Shown here: positions 25,830 through 34,396 of the stretch, piece after piece
Position numbering within the stretch: position 1 is the first letter of the stretch
Layout of the letters: each line of letters opens with the position of its first letter
From: PALSA-607 sp963737705
GTDB taxonomy: Bacteria; Actinomycetota; Actinomycetes; Acidothermales; Acidothermaceae
Assembly (NCBI GenBank): GCA_963737705.1
Contig: CAVTTP010000005.1
Location: forward strand, 310,001 to 374,000
Direction of reading: 5' to 3'
Length of the DNA: 64,000 nucleotides
Notes under the pieces: model-generated
Seen by the model: the letters and a program-made list of their open reading frames with translations, nothing else
Told to the model about the DNA's origin: nothing
Databases searched by the model: none
Position numbers and translations under genes: made by a program

Positions 25830-26570
25830 CTATATGGCGAGCCGCAGGCGGTAGACGATGAACGATGGAACAACTGCCGGGCCGGCCAGTTCGGCCGGCC
25901 ATCGGCGCAAGGCGTCTGCGCTCGGTCGTGCCTCGGCAACTCGGTCGAGCACGAATCCCGCGCGGGCGAACGCGTCGGTGACGTCGGCGAGCGGCCGCCG
26001 CCAGAACCGTTGCGTGACCTCGACGTCGGCCTTGCGCCAGGTGTCGCTGACCAATTCTGTGTCGAAGTAACCGCCGTGCTGTTCCCGTAGCGCCGGGCCG
26101 AACGGGTGGTCGAGCGAGATCACCGCCCAGCCTCCCGGCCGCAGCGCTGTCGCGAACGAGTGCAGAGGCACCGCCCAGTCTTTGAGATAGTGGAGCGCCA
26201 GCGAGCTGGTGATGCCGTCGAAGGATCCTGGTTCGACGGGCAGCGGCGCAGCCAGGTCGGCGACAAGGAATCGTCCGCGAGGGCTACAGCGACGTGCCGC
26301 TTCCTGAACCATCCGGGGACTGAGGTCGACGCCGACAGGCTCCGCACCCTGTTCGAGGAGCCAGGAGCACTGAGCTCCGGATCCGCAGCCTGCGTCGAGC
26401 ACGACCTTGTCGGTCAGTGGTTGCGGAATCAAGCTGCGAAGCGCCGGTCGTTCCAACCCACCGTTGTACGGGCCGTCGTCGGTGGTCGCGGACCACACGG
26501 CGGCCAGCCGGTCGTAGTTGTCGCGTGTCTCGATGCGGTGGCGAACCGGATCGTAGAGTGACTCGGTCAC
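25830..26570 (-). CDS. class I SAM-dependent methyltransferase
   Basis: The 246-residue protein has VVLDAGCGSGAQCSWLLEQG (motif I, SAM binding), AEPVGVDLSPRMV (acidic end of strand 2), FDGITSSLALHYLKDW (motif II region) and LRPGGWAVISLDHPF (motif III). It belongs to the Methyltransf_11/25 type acting on small molecules; the substrate is not predictable. It stands alone on the minus strand inside island C. The ATG start is kept because it is followed at once by a plausible N-terminal helix (YDPVRHRIETRDNYDRLAAV). Confidence 0.85.
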   Translation of the reverse strand: MTESLYDPVRHRIETRDNYDRLAAVWSATTDDGPYNGGLERPALRSLIPQPLTDKVVLDAGCGSGAQCSWLLEQGAEPVGVDLSPRMVQEAARRCSPRGRFLVADLAAPLPVEPGSFDGITSSLALHYLKDWAVPLHSFATALRPGGWAVISLDHPFGPALREQHGGYFDTELVSDTWRKADVEVTQRFWRRPLADVTDAFARAGFVLDRVAEARPSADALRRWPAELAGPAVVPSFIVYRLRLAI

Positions 26571-27339
26571 GAGTCGATCATCCCCGCGCGCGAACGAGGT
26601 CGGTTTCGAGGTAAGTCACGGTTGCTCCTAGTCAGACACTGGGTGGAGAGGGAGACGATCCGTTTCGCGTGCAGGAGGTCATCAGAACGCGTGGTGTGTG
26701 TCCGCAAATTGTAAATCGAACGTCGTCGTCCTTGAGCACAGGCTCTCTCGAACGGTTAACAAGAAATCCCGATCCGTCGACCAGCGATCCTGGATCCAGA
26801 GTCCAGACTCGCTCAGGCCAAAGCCGATCAGGAGCAAGGCGACCGCATCTGCTCTGGACGTCCGGCATTCCTACGCCGCATGAGCCTCGCTCGCCTGCTG
26901 CGTGCCCGCGACGACGGCTTCCATCATGTCTATGGCTCCGTATACCGCGGCATGGTGTCGACCTGCGGTCTGGTCATCCCGCGCAACTTTGCGGACTCGA
27001 CCGATGCGGGCACCCAAACGCCTCTGGTCGACCAACCGACTCTTGCTCGGGTACGGAGAAGGTTGCGTATTGAGGACCTACGCGCGAACGTCCACGAATA
27101 CTCGCATGACCCCACCCGCAGACGTACGCGGACAAGGTGATCCCAGCGATCTCTGACACAGCACCGGCGCGCACGCTGGTAGCGGCACTCATAGCTTGGC
27201 CACGCCCCCAAGCATTTCGTCACCAGCCCCTTGCGGTTACGTGGAGCGTTCTGCCACGCTCGGCTGGCGCGAGGGGTCAAGAAACGACGTGACAGAACAA
27301 GATATTTCGAATGTGAAGCCTGCGTCTGAGAGGCGACAA
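26571..27339. other. 769-base stretch without a supported gene
   Basis: Open frames of 80-130 codons on both strands read as low-complexity sequence rich in Arg, Ser and Pro and lack ribosome sites. It probably contains decayed DNA plus the promoter of the cytidine deaminase gene. Confidence 0.4.
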
Positions 27340-27786
27340 GTGAGTCCAGTGCCCGGCATCGATCAGAAGACGGAAGACGATCTGAGGGATCGAGCGAGTG
27401 AAGCGAGAGTCAATGCTTACGCGCCGTACTCCGGCTATCGCTGCGGATGCGCCGTACTGAGCGCTTCGGGCAAGATCTACACGGGAACGAACGTCGAGAA
27501 TTCGTCCTATCGGCTGACGGTGTGCGCCGAGCAAAATACGGTCACGACGATGGTCGCATCTGGAGATCCAGGACCAATCGTCGCGGTAGCTGTTGCTGGG
27601 AAGCCGGGTGACCCCTGTGTTCCGTGCGGCGCATGCCGCCAGACAATCATTGAGTTCGGTCCAGAGGCCCAAGTGTATTTCCTTGACCCTGGGTCGGTGC
27701 CCGTCAATCGGAGCATCAAGGAGATTCTCCCCTACAGCTTCGAGTTGCCTGATCTTCGTCATAGCGCTGGCACTGGCGCTGGTTGA
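27340..27786 (+). CDS. cdd: cytidine deaminase
   Basis: The 148-residue protein has the zinc and catalytic motifs of the homotetrameric enzyme: NVENSSYRLTVCAEQNTV (Cys-Ala-Glu, with Glu as proton shuttle) and CVPCGACRQTIIEF (PCxxC). The N-terminal AYAPYSGYRCGCAVL fits the substrate loop. It deaminates cytidine and deoxycytidine to uridine and deoxyuridine. GTG 27340 is chosen because GAGAGG is six to seven bases upstream and the length then suits the family; an in-frame GTG at 27289 is possible. Its place on the island agrees with the nucleoside hydrolase and ribokinase genes further along. Confidence 0.88.
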   Translation: MSPVPGIDQKTEDDLRDRASEARVNAYAPYSGYRCGCAVLSASGKIYTGTNVENSSYRLTVCAEQNTVTTMVASGDPGPIVAVAVAGKPGDPCVPCGACRQTIIEFGPEAQVYFLDPGSVPVNRSIKEILPYSFELPDLRHSAGTGAG

Positions 27787-28101
27787 TGTTGGCCGACTGA
27801 GGCTGGCGTCGAATCCGAGCTCCGTATGCCGCGTCCGGCTGGTGGCGGCGCTTGTCGCATTTGTTTGGTACCAACCTGCCGCTGAGCAGGCGGCGTTCGT
27901 CGTTTGTACGCCTCATGGCACCCCCGTGAGCACCACGGGCAGGGCTTGGTTTTGGCGTTGCAGAAACACCGGCTTAGGACGTCGTGTTGCACGGCAGACA
28001 GAAGAACGACCCGCACGCTTCGGCAGGCAGTTTGACGATGACTGCGTGTCTGCGTCGAAGTTTGGCACCCCAACCAATGGCCGGCAGACACAGCAACTGT
28101 G
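27787..28101. other. 315-base gap between convergent cdd and the LysR gene
   Basis: No gene and no clear terminator hairpin can be seen. The gap would contain the 3' ends of both transcripts. Confidence 0.4.
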
Positions 28102-28983
28102 TTAGGGGCTCTGTGTGAGTCGCATGGCTGGTGGCAAGGTCCTGCCGGAGTTGTTGAGAATGGCGGTAGTCAGTGCCTGCGCAGCTTCTCTTGGTGCTCG
28201 TGGGCTGGTCAGAAGCATGATGTCGACGTCCCCGAGTTCGGGTAGTCCTTGCTGCCCTGGAATCTGCAGTAGGTCGGGTGGCACCAGACTTTGCGGAAAA
28301 ACGGCGATGCCAAGTCCCGCCCGCGTCGCCGCGATGACACCGTTGACTTCCTTGGTAATGCAGGTGATTCGCCACGTACGGTGAACCCCTTCGAGTGCAC
28401 GCAACGCGGCGGTGCGGCTGAAGCTCGGCGCTTGGTAAGTCACCAGCGGTACCGGACGGTCGAGCTCGATAGTGGTGCGGTCTATTCCGACCCAGACCAA
28501 CCTGTCGCGGCGCACCAGTTGGCCACGTTTGTCGCCAGGTTCATTCTTCACGAAGACGAGGTCGAGATGTCCGGCATTGAGACGGCGATGAAGGGAGCCG
28601 CTTTGGGTGACTGTAAGTTCGAGGTCGATGCGTGGATGCAGTTGCCGGAACTCCCGCAGAATATGCGGCAGCTGGGTAATAGCGAGGTCGTCTGAGGCGC
28701 CGAATCGCAGTCGACCGCGAAGTGCGGAGCCGCTGAAGTAGCTTGTGGCTTGCTCGTGTGCGGCCAAGATGGTGCGCGCGAACCCTGTCATGGCCTCACC
28801 GTCGTCCGTCAACCGGACTACGCGGGTGTCACGCTGGAAGAGGCGCCGGCCAACAGCCTCCTCCAGTCGGCGCACATGCTGGCTAACCGTTGGTTGGCTT
28901 AGCTGCAGCCGATCGGCAGCCTGGGTAAAACTCAGAGAATCGGCGACGGCCAGAAACGTCCGCAGGAGCAAAGGGTCAGGCAC
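28102..28983 (-). CDS. LysR family transcriptional regulator
   Basis: The product has 293 residues from GTG 28983, with AAGGAG seven bases upstream. The N-terminal winged HTH reads LRTFLAVADSLSFTQAADRL, QLSQPTVSQHVRRLEEAVGR, RLFQRDTRVVRLTDDGEAM. The effector-binding domain begins LRFGASDDLAITQLPHILRE and includes GHLDLVFVKNEPGDKRG and GLGIAVFPQSLVP. It is divergent from an MFS exporter gene with a perfect palindrome between them, so it very likely regulates that gene and itself. The inducer is unknown. Confidence 0.92.
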   Translation of the reverse strand: MPDPLLLRTFLAVADSLSFTQAADRLQLSQPTVSQHVRRLEEAVGRRLFQRDTRVVRLTDDGEAMTGFARTILAAHEQATSYFSGSALRGRLRFGASDDLAITQLPHILREFRQLHPRIDLELTVTQSGSLHRRLNAGHLDLVFVKNEPGDKRGQLVRRDRLVWVGIDRTTIELDRPVPLVTYQAPSFSRTAALRALEGVHRTWRITCITKEVNGVIAATRAGLGIAVFPQSLVPPDLLQIPGQQGLPELGDVDIMLLTSPRAPREAAQALTTAILNNSGRTLPPAMRLTQSP

Positions 28984-28992
28984 AGGTTTCTC

Positions 28993-29013
28993 CTTATTCG
29001 GGTTCCGAATAAG
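28993..29013. promoter_or_regulatory. perfect palindrome, probable LysR operator
   Basis: CTTATTCGG-GTT-CCGAATAAG has 9-bp perfect arms and contains the T-N11-A core of LysR-type sites (ATTC-N7-GAAT). It covers part of the lysR gene's own ribosome site (revcomp of CTCCTT at 28990-28995), so binding should repress lysR. The MFS start is 72 bases away on the other side. Confidence 0.7.
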
Positions 29014-29084
29014 ACTAATAGCCACGATGGGACTTCCCAATATATGAGGCACGCGAAAGGCTGGAGGGCTATCCAGCGCACGCC

Positions 29085-30461
29085 ATGACTTTAGGACGAC
29101 AGGTGAGCAACGCGCCGAACGCGCATTCCCAGGGCTTCGATCCAGCACCAAGCCCCTCGCCACTGAACGGTTCTCCCTTCCGGAATACCTTCGCGTCGCT
29201 ACAGATTCGCAACTTTCGGCTGTTTGTGGCGTCGCAACTGCTCTCCAACACGGGCGCATGGATGCAGCGCATCGCCCAAGACTGGCTGGTTCTTACCCTT
29301 ACGAACTCTCCAATGGCAGTGGGCATCACCACCGCAATGCAGTTCGCTCCGATGCTGCTGTTGGGACTATTTGGCGGCGTCATCGCCGACCGTTACCCCA
29401 AGCGTCGACTGTTGTTGATCACCCAATCGATCGCCTGCGTTCTCGCCGCCGCGCTCGCAGGGCTGTCGCTGGCAGACGTTGTGACGGTGTGGCAGGTTTG
29501 GGTGATCGCGTTCCTGCTCGGGCTCGTCACCGTCGTGGACAATCCGACGCGGCAACTGTTCGTGAACGAGATGGTCGGTCCGCGGTTCCTTCGCAATGCG
29601 ATCAGCCTGAACTCTTCGGTGTTCCAGGTTGGGGGGCTGATCGGGCCAGCGGCGAGCGGTTTGCTCATCAATGCGGTCGGCGGCGGATGGGCGTTTGCGA
29701 TCAACACGGTTACCTATTTACCCGTGATCGCGATGCTGCTGATGGTGGACCGAACTGCGTTAACGCTGACTACGCCTGCTCCGCGGGCTGCGAAGCAGCT
29801 CCGTGAGGGTCTCCGGTACGTTCGTTCGCGACCGCAACTGATCTGGCCAATCGTGCTGGTCGGCTTCGTTGGTTCGATCGGCCTCAACATGCCGATCGTT
29901 CTGTCTGCGTATGCGAAGAATGTATTCCATACCGGAGCAGGCGGATACGGGCTGTTGAACTCGATGATTGCGTTGGGTTCGATGGCGGGCGCATTGCGAT
30001 CAGCGAGCAGGCCGGCCAATCGGCTCCGGTCGATTGTCGGCGCGGCGGCTGTCTTTGGCGTCCTAGAGGCAGCAACGTCCCTGGCGCGCAGTCCGGTGCT
30101 GTTCGCGGGCTTGCTCGTCACGGTCGGTGCCGCGGCATTGACCTTCCTCACGGCGGCGAACGCCACCGTTCAGCTAACGGCAGAGGCTGCAATCCGGGGC
30201 CGGGTCATGAGTCTTTACATGTTGGTGTTGATCGGTGGTGCGCCGATCGGTGGCCCACTGGTTGGATGGGTTACTGAGCACGCAGGGGTACGTGCTGCGA
30301 TGTTCGGGTGCGGAATGGTGCCTGCAGTGGCCGCTCTCGCCGTTGCCATCGTCATTGGACGACGCACAGGAATGCGGCTGCGTGTCAATCGCGTCGTGGC
30401 CAAACCGTGGGCAGCCATAACGCTCACACAGCGTGCTGACGTGCGTCCCGATCGAAGCTGA
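29085..30461 (+). CDS. MFS exporter (EntS/DHA3-like)
   Basis: The 458-residue protein has twelve predicted helices. Family marks are NFRLFVASQLLSNTGAWMQR and QDWLVLTLTNSPMAVG (helix 1-2 region), GVIADRYPKRRLLL (loop 2-3 motif A), NPTRQLFVNEMVGPR and LNSSVFQVGGLIGPAASGLL. This DHA3/enterobactin-exporter type usually effluxes siderophores or drugs. A GTG at 29103 with AGGA upstream is an alternative start. It is divergently transcribed from a LysR gene, which suggests inducible efflux of a compound. Confidence 0.88.
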   Translation: MTLGRQVSNAPNAHSQGFDPAPSPSPLNGSPFRNTFASLQIRNFRLFVASQLLSNTGAWMQRIAQDWLVLTLTNSPMAVGITTAMQFAPMLLLGLFGGVIADRYPKRRLLLITQSIACVLAAALAGLSLADVVTVWQVWVIAFLLGLVTVVDNPTRQLFVNEMVGPRFLRNAISLNSSVFQVGGLIGPAASGLLINAVGGGWAFAINTVTYLPVIAMLLMVDRTALTLTTPAPRAAKQLREGLRYVRSRPQLIWPIVLVGFVGSIGLNMPIVLSAYAKNVFHTGAGGYGLLNSMIALGSMAGALRSASRPANRLRSIVGAAAVFGVLEAATSLARSPVLFAGLLVTVGAAALTFLTAANATVQLTAEAAIRGRVMSLYMLVLIGGAPIGGPLVGWVTEHAGVRAAMFGCGMVPAVAALAVAIVIGRRTGMRLRVNRVVAKPWAAITLTQRADVRPDRS

Positions 30462-30510
30462 GCGAGTGGGGCGATTGAGGGGCGCACAATTCGGAGATGC
30501 ACGGGACGAC

Positions 30511-30996
30511 CTACGTCTTCCTGAGCTCGATCGCCAATGCTCCGTACTTCAGGGTTCGCTTCGCGGCCTTCTCGAGTCGGTCCTGCTCGTCGGGGTCGCG
30601 CACGTACGCGAACACATTGCTGGGTAGATCCCCTCCGTAAGAGCGAATAATGCAACGTCGTCCGTAGGCCACGATGCACGCCTTATACGGCGTGATCACG
30701 AAGTCGCCCTGGGAGACAAAGCAGCTCTCGTTCTCGGGTCGTATCAACCGACTCCCCTGCACGACTTGGCCGCGATCATTTATACCGTCACTGCCGCGGC
30801 CCACGGCGACGTCGATGTCGAGGTCGGCGTCGATTGGGAAGAAGACGCCCTCCCCGGAGTGCGTTACGTGCATGATCGTGCTCGTTAATGGCAAAATCTT
30901 GTGTATCGAATCGCACGTAAGCGGTGCCACGTCCCTGCGCAAGATCGCGGTGGCCACGTACTCACCTTGGATGTAAACAGCAAATCCGTTAGACAT
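30511..30996 (-). CDS. DUF3830-like (cyclophilin-fold) protein
   Basis: The product has 161 residues from ATG 30996, which overlaps the end of the RidA gene by eight bases. The pattern APLTCDSIHKILPLTSTI, then THSGEGVFFPID, PENESCFVSQGDFVITPY and GDLPSNVFAYVRD follows DUF3830 proteins, which adopt a cyclophilin-like beta barrel and often sit beside amidohydrolase or RidA genes in catabolic operons. Their biochemical role is not established. It is the last gene of the eight-gene operon. Confidence 0.55.
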   Translation of the reverse strand: MSNGFAVYIQGEYVATAILRRDVAPLTCDSIHKILPLTSTIMHVTHSGEGVFFPIDADLDIDVAVGRGSDGINDRGQVVQGSRLIRPENESCFVSQGDFVITPYKACIVAYGRRCIIRSYGGDLPSNVFAYVRDPDEQDRLEKAAKRTLKYGALAIELRKT

Positions 30997-31402
30997 TGTG
31001 AGGCACCACAGCGATCGCCTCAATGATCAGTCGGCATTGCACGCCGTTGTAGACCGGCAGGTGCGCCGCTGTGATGCAGGTTCGGGCGGGATACGGACCG
31101 CCGTCAAAGTACGATTCGTAAACACGCCCCACTTCCTCGAAGTCGGCGTAGTCGACCAAGAAGACCGTCGCCTTCACGATGTTGCGAACCGTGCCGCCCG
31201 CAGCAGCGACGATGCCGACCACGGCGTCCATCGATCGACGCACCTGTTCGGCTAGGGCGAGCGGGACGGACATAGTCTCGGGGTCCACGGGCACCTGCCC
31301 GGAGGTGAACACCAGATCGCCGTCTCCGCCGACGCGAGTACCTACAGACCATGGACCGCCGAACTCAGTGGCGACCCGTGGGGTCGTGAGCGCAGAGAAC
31401 AT
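30989..31402 (-). CDS. RidA/YjgF/YER057c family protein
   Basis: The 137-residue protein starts at ATG 31402, with GGAGGAGAG immediately upstream. It shows GDLVFTSGQVPVDPETMSVP, QVRRSMDAVVGIVAAAGGTV, NIVKATVFLVDYADFEEVGR and the C-terminal GVQCRLIIEAIAVVP. The usual YPARTCI-TAAHLP segment carries the position where RidA proteins have the substrate-binding Arg. RidA enzymes hydrolyse reactive enamines/imines, and subfamily members act in pyrimidine or amino-acid breakdown. It lies eight bases after the MFS stop and so in the same operon. Confidence 0.88.
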   Translation of the reverse strand: MFSALTTPRVATEFGGPWSVGTRVGGDGDLVFTSGQVPVDPETMSVPLALAEQVRRSMDAVVGIVAAAGGTVRNIVKATVFLVDYADFEEVGRVYESYFDGGPYPARTCITAAHLPVYNGVQCRLIIEAIAVVPHNV

Positions 31403-31410
31403 CTCTCCTC

Positions 31411-32565
31411 CTAGTTTTCTACCGGAATGCCTCCGCCGCGCCTCAGTAATACGAGTACGCGCCAGAGCATCAGGAGCGTCAGGAACGTCGACATGTAGAA
31501 CATCCAGCTTCTTCCGTAGTGGACGAAGACGAGCGAACACATGGCGGGAAACACAAAGGAACCGGTACGGCTGGCATAGCCCGCTGCCACCAACCCGAGC
31601 GCGCGGTGCGCAGCGTCGGTACCGATCGCCACTGCGTGGTTGGTCCCTGCGATTGCCCACCCTAAGGCGACGCCCGTTAGTGCCAGTGCTACGTAGAACC
31701 ACGGCGAGGTCGTGTCCAAGAACGCGCACATGCACAGCCCAGTGGTCCCCGAGACCATTCCGAGCAGCAGCGCACGATCCCATCCCATCTTGGCGCTCAT
31801 GGAGCCGTACAGCGGGCTTGTGAGAACTGCGGCGGCGTCCCTCGCGACAAGCAGGAGTCCGAGGGGAAGTAGGCCGTGTCCCTTGGCGAATATCAGAGGG
31901 AGGAAGGAGTTGGTGCACACGAAGATCAGCATGAGCAAGAAATCTGCGATCGCGCTTATCTCGACGAGCGGATTGGTGCGTAGCATCCTCCAGCCCCGCA
32001 GGTACGAGCCGAACACCGAGCTGCGGTGCCATACTCGACGTGACTCGCCACCGCCCCAACTCAGACCGATTGAGATGGCACCGGTCACGGCCATACTCGC
32101 GAACATGAACCGCGCTTGCTCAGTTGCTAGCACGACGAATGAAGCGCCGAGCGCGCCAATGCGCTGGATGCTGCCGTTCCATCCTTGGATGTTGGCGCTC
32201 TCGGCGATTGGCTTACCTTCGGTGACCGCCGCGAGCATCGCGGTCCCTTGAGCCGAACTGCCTACTGCGTAGACCAGGATGCCGATGACCATCACGATGA
32301 CGTCTGGAGCGCCCACGAGCACCGCCGAGGAGCCAAGCAGCAGCACACCTCCGAAAGTGATCAGCCGGCGTCGTCCGATTTGATCGGACAGGTGTGCGAG
32401 CGGTGCGTCGGTAAATAAGCCAAGCAGGCCGGGCAAAGCCAACAAAATGCCTAGCCACAGCGGAGACACGTGTAATGCCTTTAGCCGAAGCGGGATCCCG
32501 ACCTGCAGCAAGGTCATAGAGAAGAAGGAGAACAGGATGAGCGTCAGTGAGCGTCGAGAACTCAT
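31411..32565 (-). CDS. MFS transporter
   Basis: The product has 384 residues with about eleven or twelve hydrophobic helices. LAHLSDQIGRRRLITFGGVLL is the loop 2-3 motif of the major facilitator superfamily, and YGSMSAKMGWDRALLLG its second-half echo. The ATG overlaps the stop of the upstream permease gene (ATGA), so it is coupled to an ABC transporter operon. It may export a catabolic by-product (for example a free base) or be a second importer; the sequence does not say. Confidence 0.85.
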   Translation of the reverse strand: MSSRRSLTLILFSFFSMTLLQVGIPLRLKALHVSPLWLGILLALPGLLGLFTDAPLAHLSDQIGRRRLITFGGVLLLGSSAVLVGAPDVIVMVIGILVYAVGSSAQGTAMLAAVTEGKPIAESANIQGWNGSIQRIGALGASFVVLATEQARFMFASMAVTGAISIGLSWGGGESRRVWHRSSVFGSYLRGWRMLRTNPLVEISAIADFLLMLIFVCTNSFLPLIFAKGHGLLPLGLLLVARDAAAVLTSPLYGSMSAKMGWDRALLLGMVSGTTGLCMCAFLDTTSPWFYVALALTGVALGWAIAGTNHAVAIGTDAAHRALGLVAAGYASRTGSFVFPAMCSLVFVHYGRSWMFYMSTFLTLLMLWRVLVLLRRGGGIPVEN

Positions 32566-33464
32566 CCCTTGAGTCCCGTAGACGCCATACCCTCCACGAC
32601 GTGCCGCTGCAGAAGAACAAAGAGCAAGAGCACGGGAATGACCGCAACTGTCGCACCAGCGAAGGTCGTCCCCCAGTTCGGCAACTCACCCGGCACAACA
32701 GATTGCGCGATCGACACTTGAATCACCTCCTTGCTCGTACTCTGAATAACGACTAGAGGCCAAAGAAACGCGTTCCAGGAGAAGAGGAACGTGACGATGG
32801 CAAGTGTCGTGATCGACGTCTTGACATTCGGCAAGATGATTCTCGTGAACACCTGCCAGTGGTTGGCACCGTCAATCGTCGCAGCTTCGTCCAACTCGTG
32901 GGGGACATCCTCGTAAGCCTGCCGAAGCAAGAACAGTCCGAAGGGGCTGGCGATCCATGGCAAGAAGATCGCCCACAGAGTGTTCGACAGATGTAGCTGT
33001 GTAGCGATTCGGTACATAGGAACGACGAGAATGTCACCAGGCACCAGAAAGGTGATCAGCAAGAACAGAAAGAGGGGTCCCGAACCTCGGAACTTGATGC
33101 GAGTGAGGCCATACGCACAGGTTGTACAGAGCAAGATCGTGCCGATTACTTGTCCACACGCGACCAAGAACGAGTTAATTAGTGCGCGACCCACACCCTT
33201 GTGAGTGAAGAGGTAGGTGAAGTTCGCCATCGTGGGGTGGCGGGGTATAAACGTCCAGATACTCAGGTGGTCGACGTCGCTGAAGATGGAGAACTGCGTC
33301 TTGAACGACGACCCAACCAGCCACAGGAACGGGAGCAAGAAGATGCAGCAGATGATCAGCGCGGTCAGGCTACGCAGGAGGTTTAGTCCCGTCTTGTTCC
33401 TGCGACCCGGCTTTCGCGCCTTCTTCGTCGGTGCTGCGATCGGGGGAGAAATCATGGCATCCAT
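32562..33464 (-). CDS. ABC sugar transporter permease (MalG type)
   Basis: The 300-residue protein has six membrane helices. The EAA loop DEAATIDGANHWQVFTRIIL and the following LPNVKTSITTLAIV bind the ATPase. The helix DILVVPMYRIATQLHLSN and C-terminal VVEGMASTGLKG are typical of CUT1 family MalG-like permeases. It starts in a TAATG overlap with the MalF-like gene. No ATPase gene is in the operon, as is usual in actinobacteria where a shared MsiK-type ATPase serves several CUT1 transporters. Confidence 0.93.
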   Translation of the reverse strand: MDAMISPPIAAPTKKARKPGRRNKTGLNLLRSLTALIICCIFLLPFLWLVGSSFKTQFSIFSDVDHLSIWTFIPRHPTMANFTYLFTHKGVGRALINSFLVACGQVIGTILLCTTCAYGLTRIKFRGSGPLFLFLLITFLVPGDILVVPMYRIATQLHLSNTLWAIFLPWIASPFGLFLLRQAYEDVPHELDEAATIDGANHWQVFTRIILPNVKTSITTLAIVTFLFSWNAFLWPLVVIQSTSKEVIQVSIAQSVVPGELPNWGTTFAGATVAVIPVLLLFVLLQRHVVEGMASTGLKG

Positions 33465-34336
33465 TAGGCCCGCCTCTGTCGTAGGAAGTACATCTGGGCG
33501 AAGCCGACGATCAGAATGATCACGGTTAGAATCACGGACAACGCGGACGCGTAACCGGCGCGCAGCAAGCTAAAGGCGTTCTGGTAAATGAAGTACACCA
33601 GCAGGAGCGTGCTGTTATTCGGGCCACCTTGGGTCATGACGAAAGCGGGCGTGAATGCCTGGAGCGCGAAAACGGTCATGATCACTGTGACGAACAGCGT
33701 CGTTCGCTTCAACAGCGGGAGTGTCACGAACCGGAGGCTCTGCCATCGCCCAGCGCCGTCGATCTTCGCGGCTTCCAGGAGGTCGCGCGGTATGTTTTGC
33801 AGACCCCCCACAAACAGGACCATTGCGAGACCGATCTGCTCCCAAACGGTCATGACGATAATCGAAGGCAACGCTTGGCGACCGCTTGTCAAGAAGGGCT
33901 GGTGCTTGATACCCACCAGGTGCAGGGCGCTATTAGCTAATCCTCGACTGGGGTCCAGCAGGAACGTCCAGAGCGTGGAGACCACGACAACGGAAGTGAC
34001 GACTGGCGTAAATGCGGCCGCCCGCAGGAATCTCACTCCTGGGAAGCTCTGGTTGACAAAGAGTGCAAGGAGAAAGCTCAGCGGCAATTGGAGCACGACA
34101 AGGCCCACCGCGAACAAGATTGTCGCCTTAAGTGCTTGGTGGACTTGTTGATCGGACATCGCGGTGCGGAAGTTTCCGAGCCCAAGGTCGCGCCTTGCGT
34201 TCGGGTTGAGGAAGTTAAACTTGAACGTCGAGTCGTGAATCATCGACGCGATCGGCCAGTACTGAAAGACGGCCAGGAGCACGACGAATGGCGCGACGAA
34301 CAAGAATATCGTCAAGTGGACCCGCTTCAGATGCAT
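33464..34336 (-). CDS. ABC sugar transporter permease (MalF type)
   Basis: The 290-residue protein has six helices. LEAAKIDGAGRWQSLRFVTL with LPLLKRTT is the EAA loop. VTPFVT-like FTPVVTSVVVVSTLWTFLLD, DPSRGLANSALHLVGI and FALQAFTPAFVMTQGGP are CUT1 hallmarks. ATG 34336 is chosen because the helix LTIFLFVAPFVVLLAVF follows directly and a G-run is upstream; the open frame extends 17 codons further with no membrane topology reason. It pairs with the MalG-like gene downstream. Confidence 0.92.
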   Translation of the reverse strand: MHLKRVHLTIFLFVAPFVVLLAVFQYWPIASMIHDSTFKFNFLNPNARRDLGLGNFRTAMSDQQVHQALKATILFAVGLVVLQLPLSFLLALFVNQSFPGVRFLRAAAFTPVVTSVVVVSTLWTFLLDPSRGLANSALHLVGIKHQPFLTSGRQALPSIIVMTVWEQIGLAMVLFVGGLQNIPRDLLEAAKIDGAGRWQSLRFVTLPLLKRTTLFVTVIMTVFALQAFTPAFVMTQGGPNNSTLLLVYFIYQNAFSLLRAGYASALSVILTVIILIVGFAQMYFLRQRRA

Positions 34337-34358
34337 AAGGCACCCCCCTAAGAGGAGC

Positions 34359-34388
34359 GGTGCGTGGCGCCCGCAGGCGCCACGCACC
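34359..34388 (-). terminator. intra-operon hairpin between binding protein and permease genes
   Basis: GGTGCGTGGCGCC-CGCA-GGCGCCACGCACC is a perfect 13-bp stem located eight bases after the binding-protein stop (minus strand). Such hairpins act as partial terminators or 3' mRNA protectors and give more binding protein than permease. Confidence 0.7.
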
Positions 34389-34396
34389 GTGTGTCG

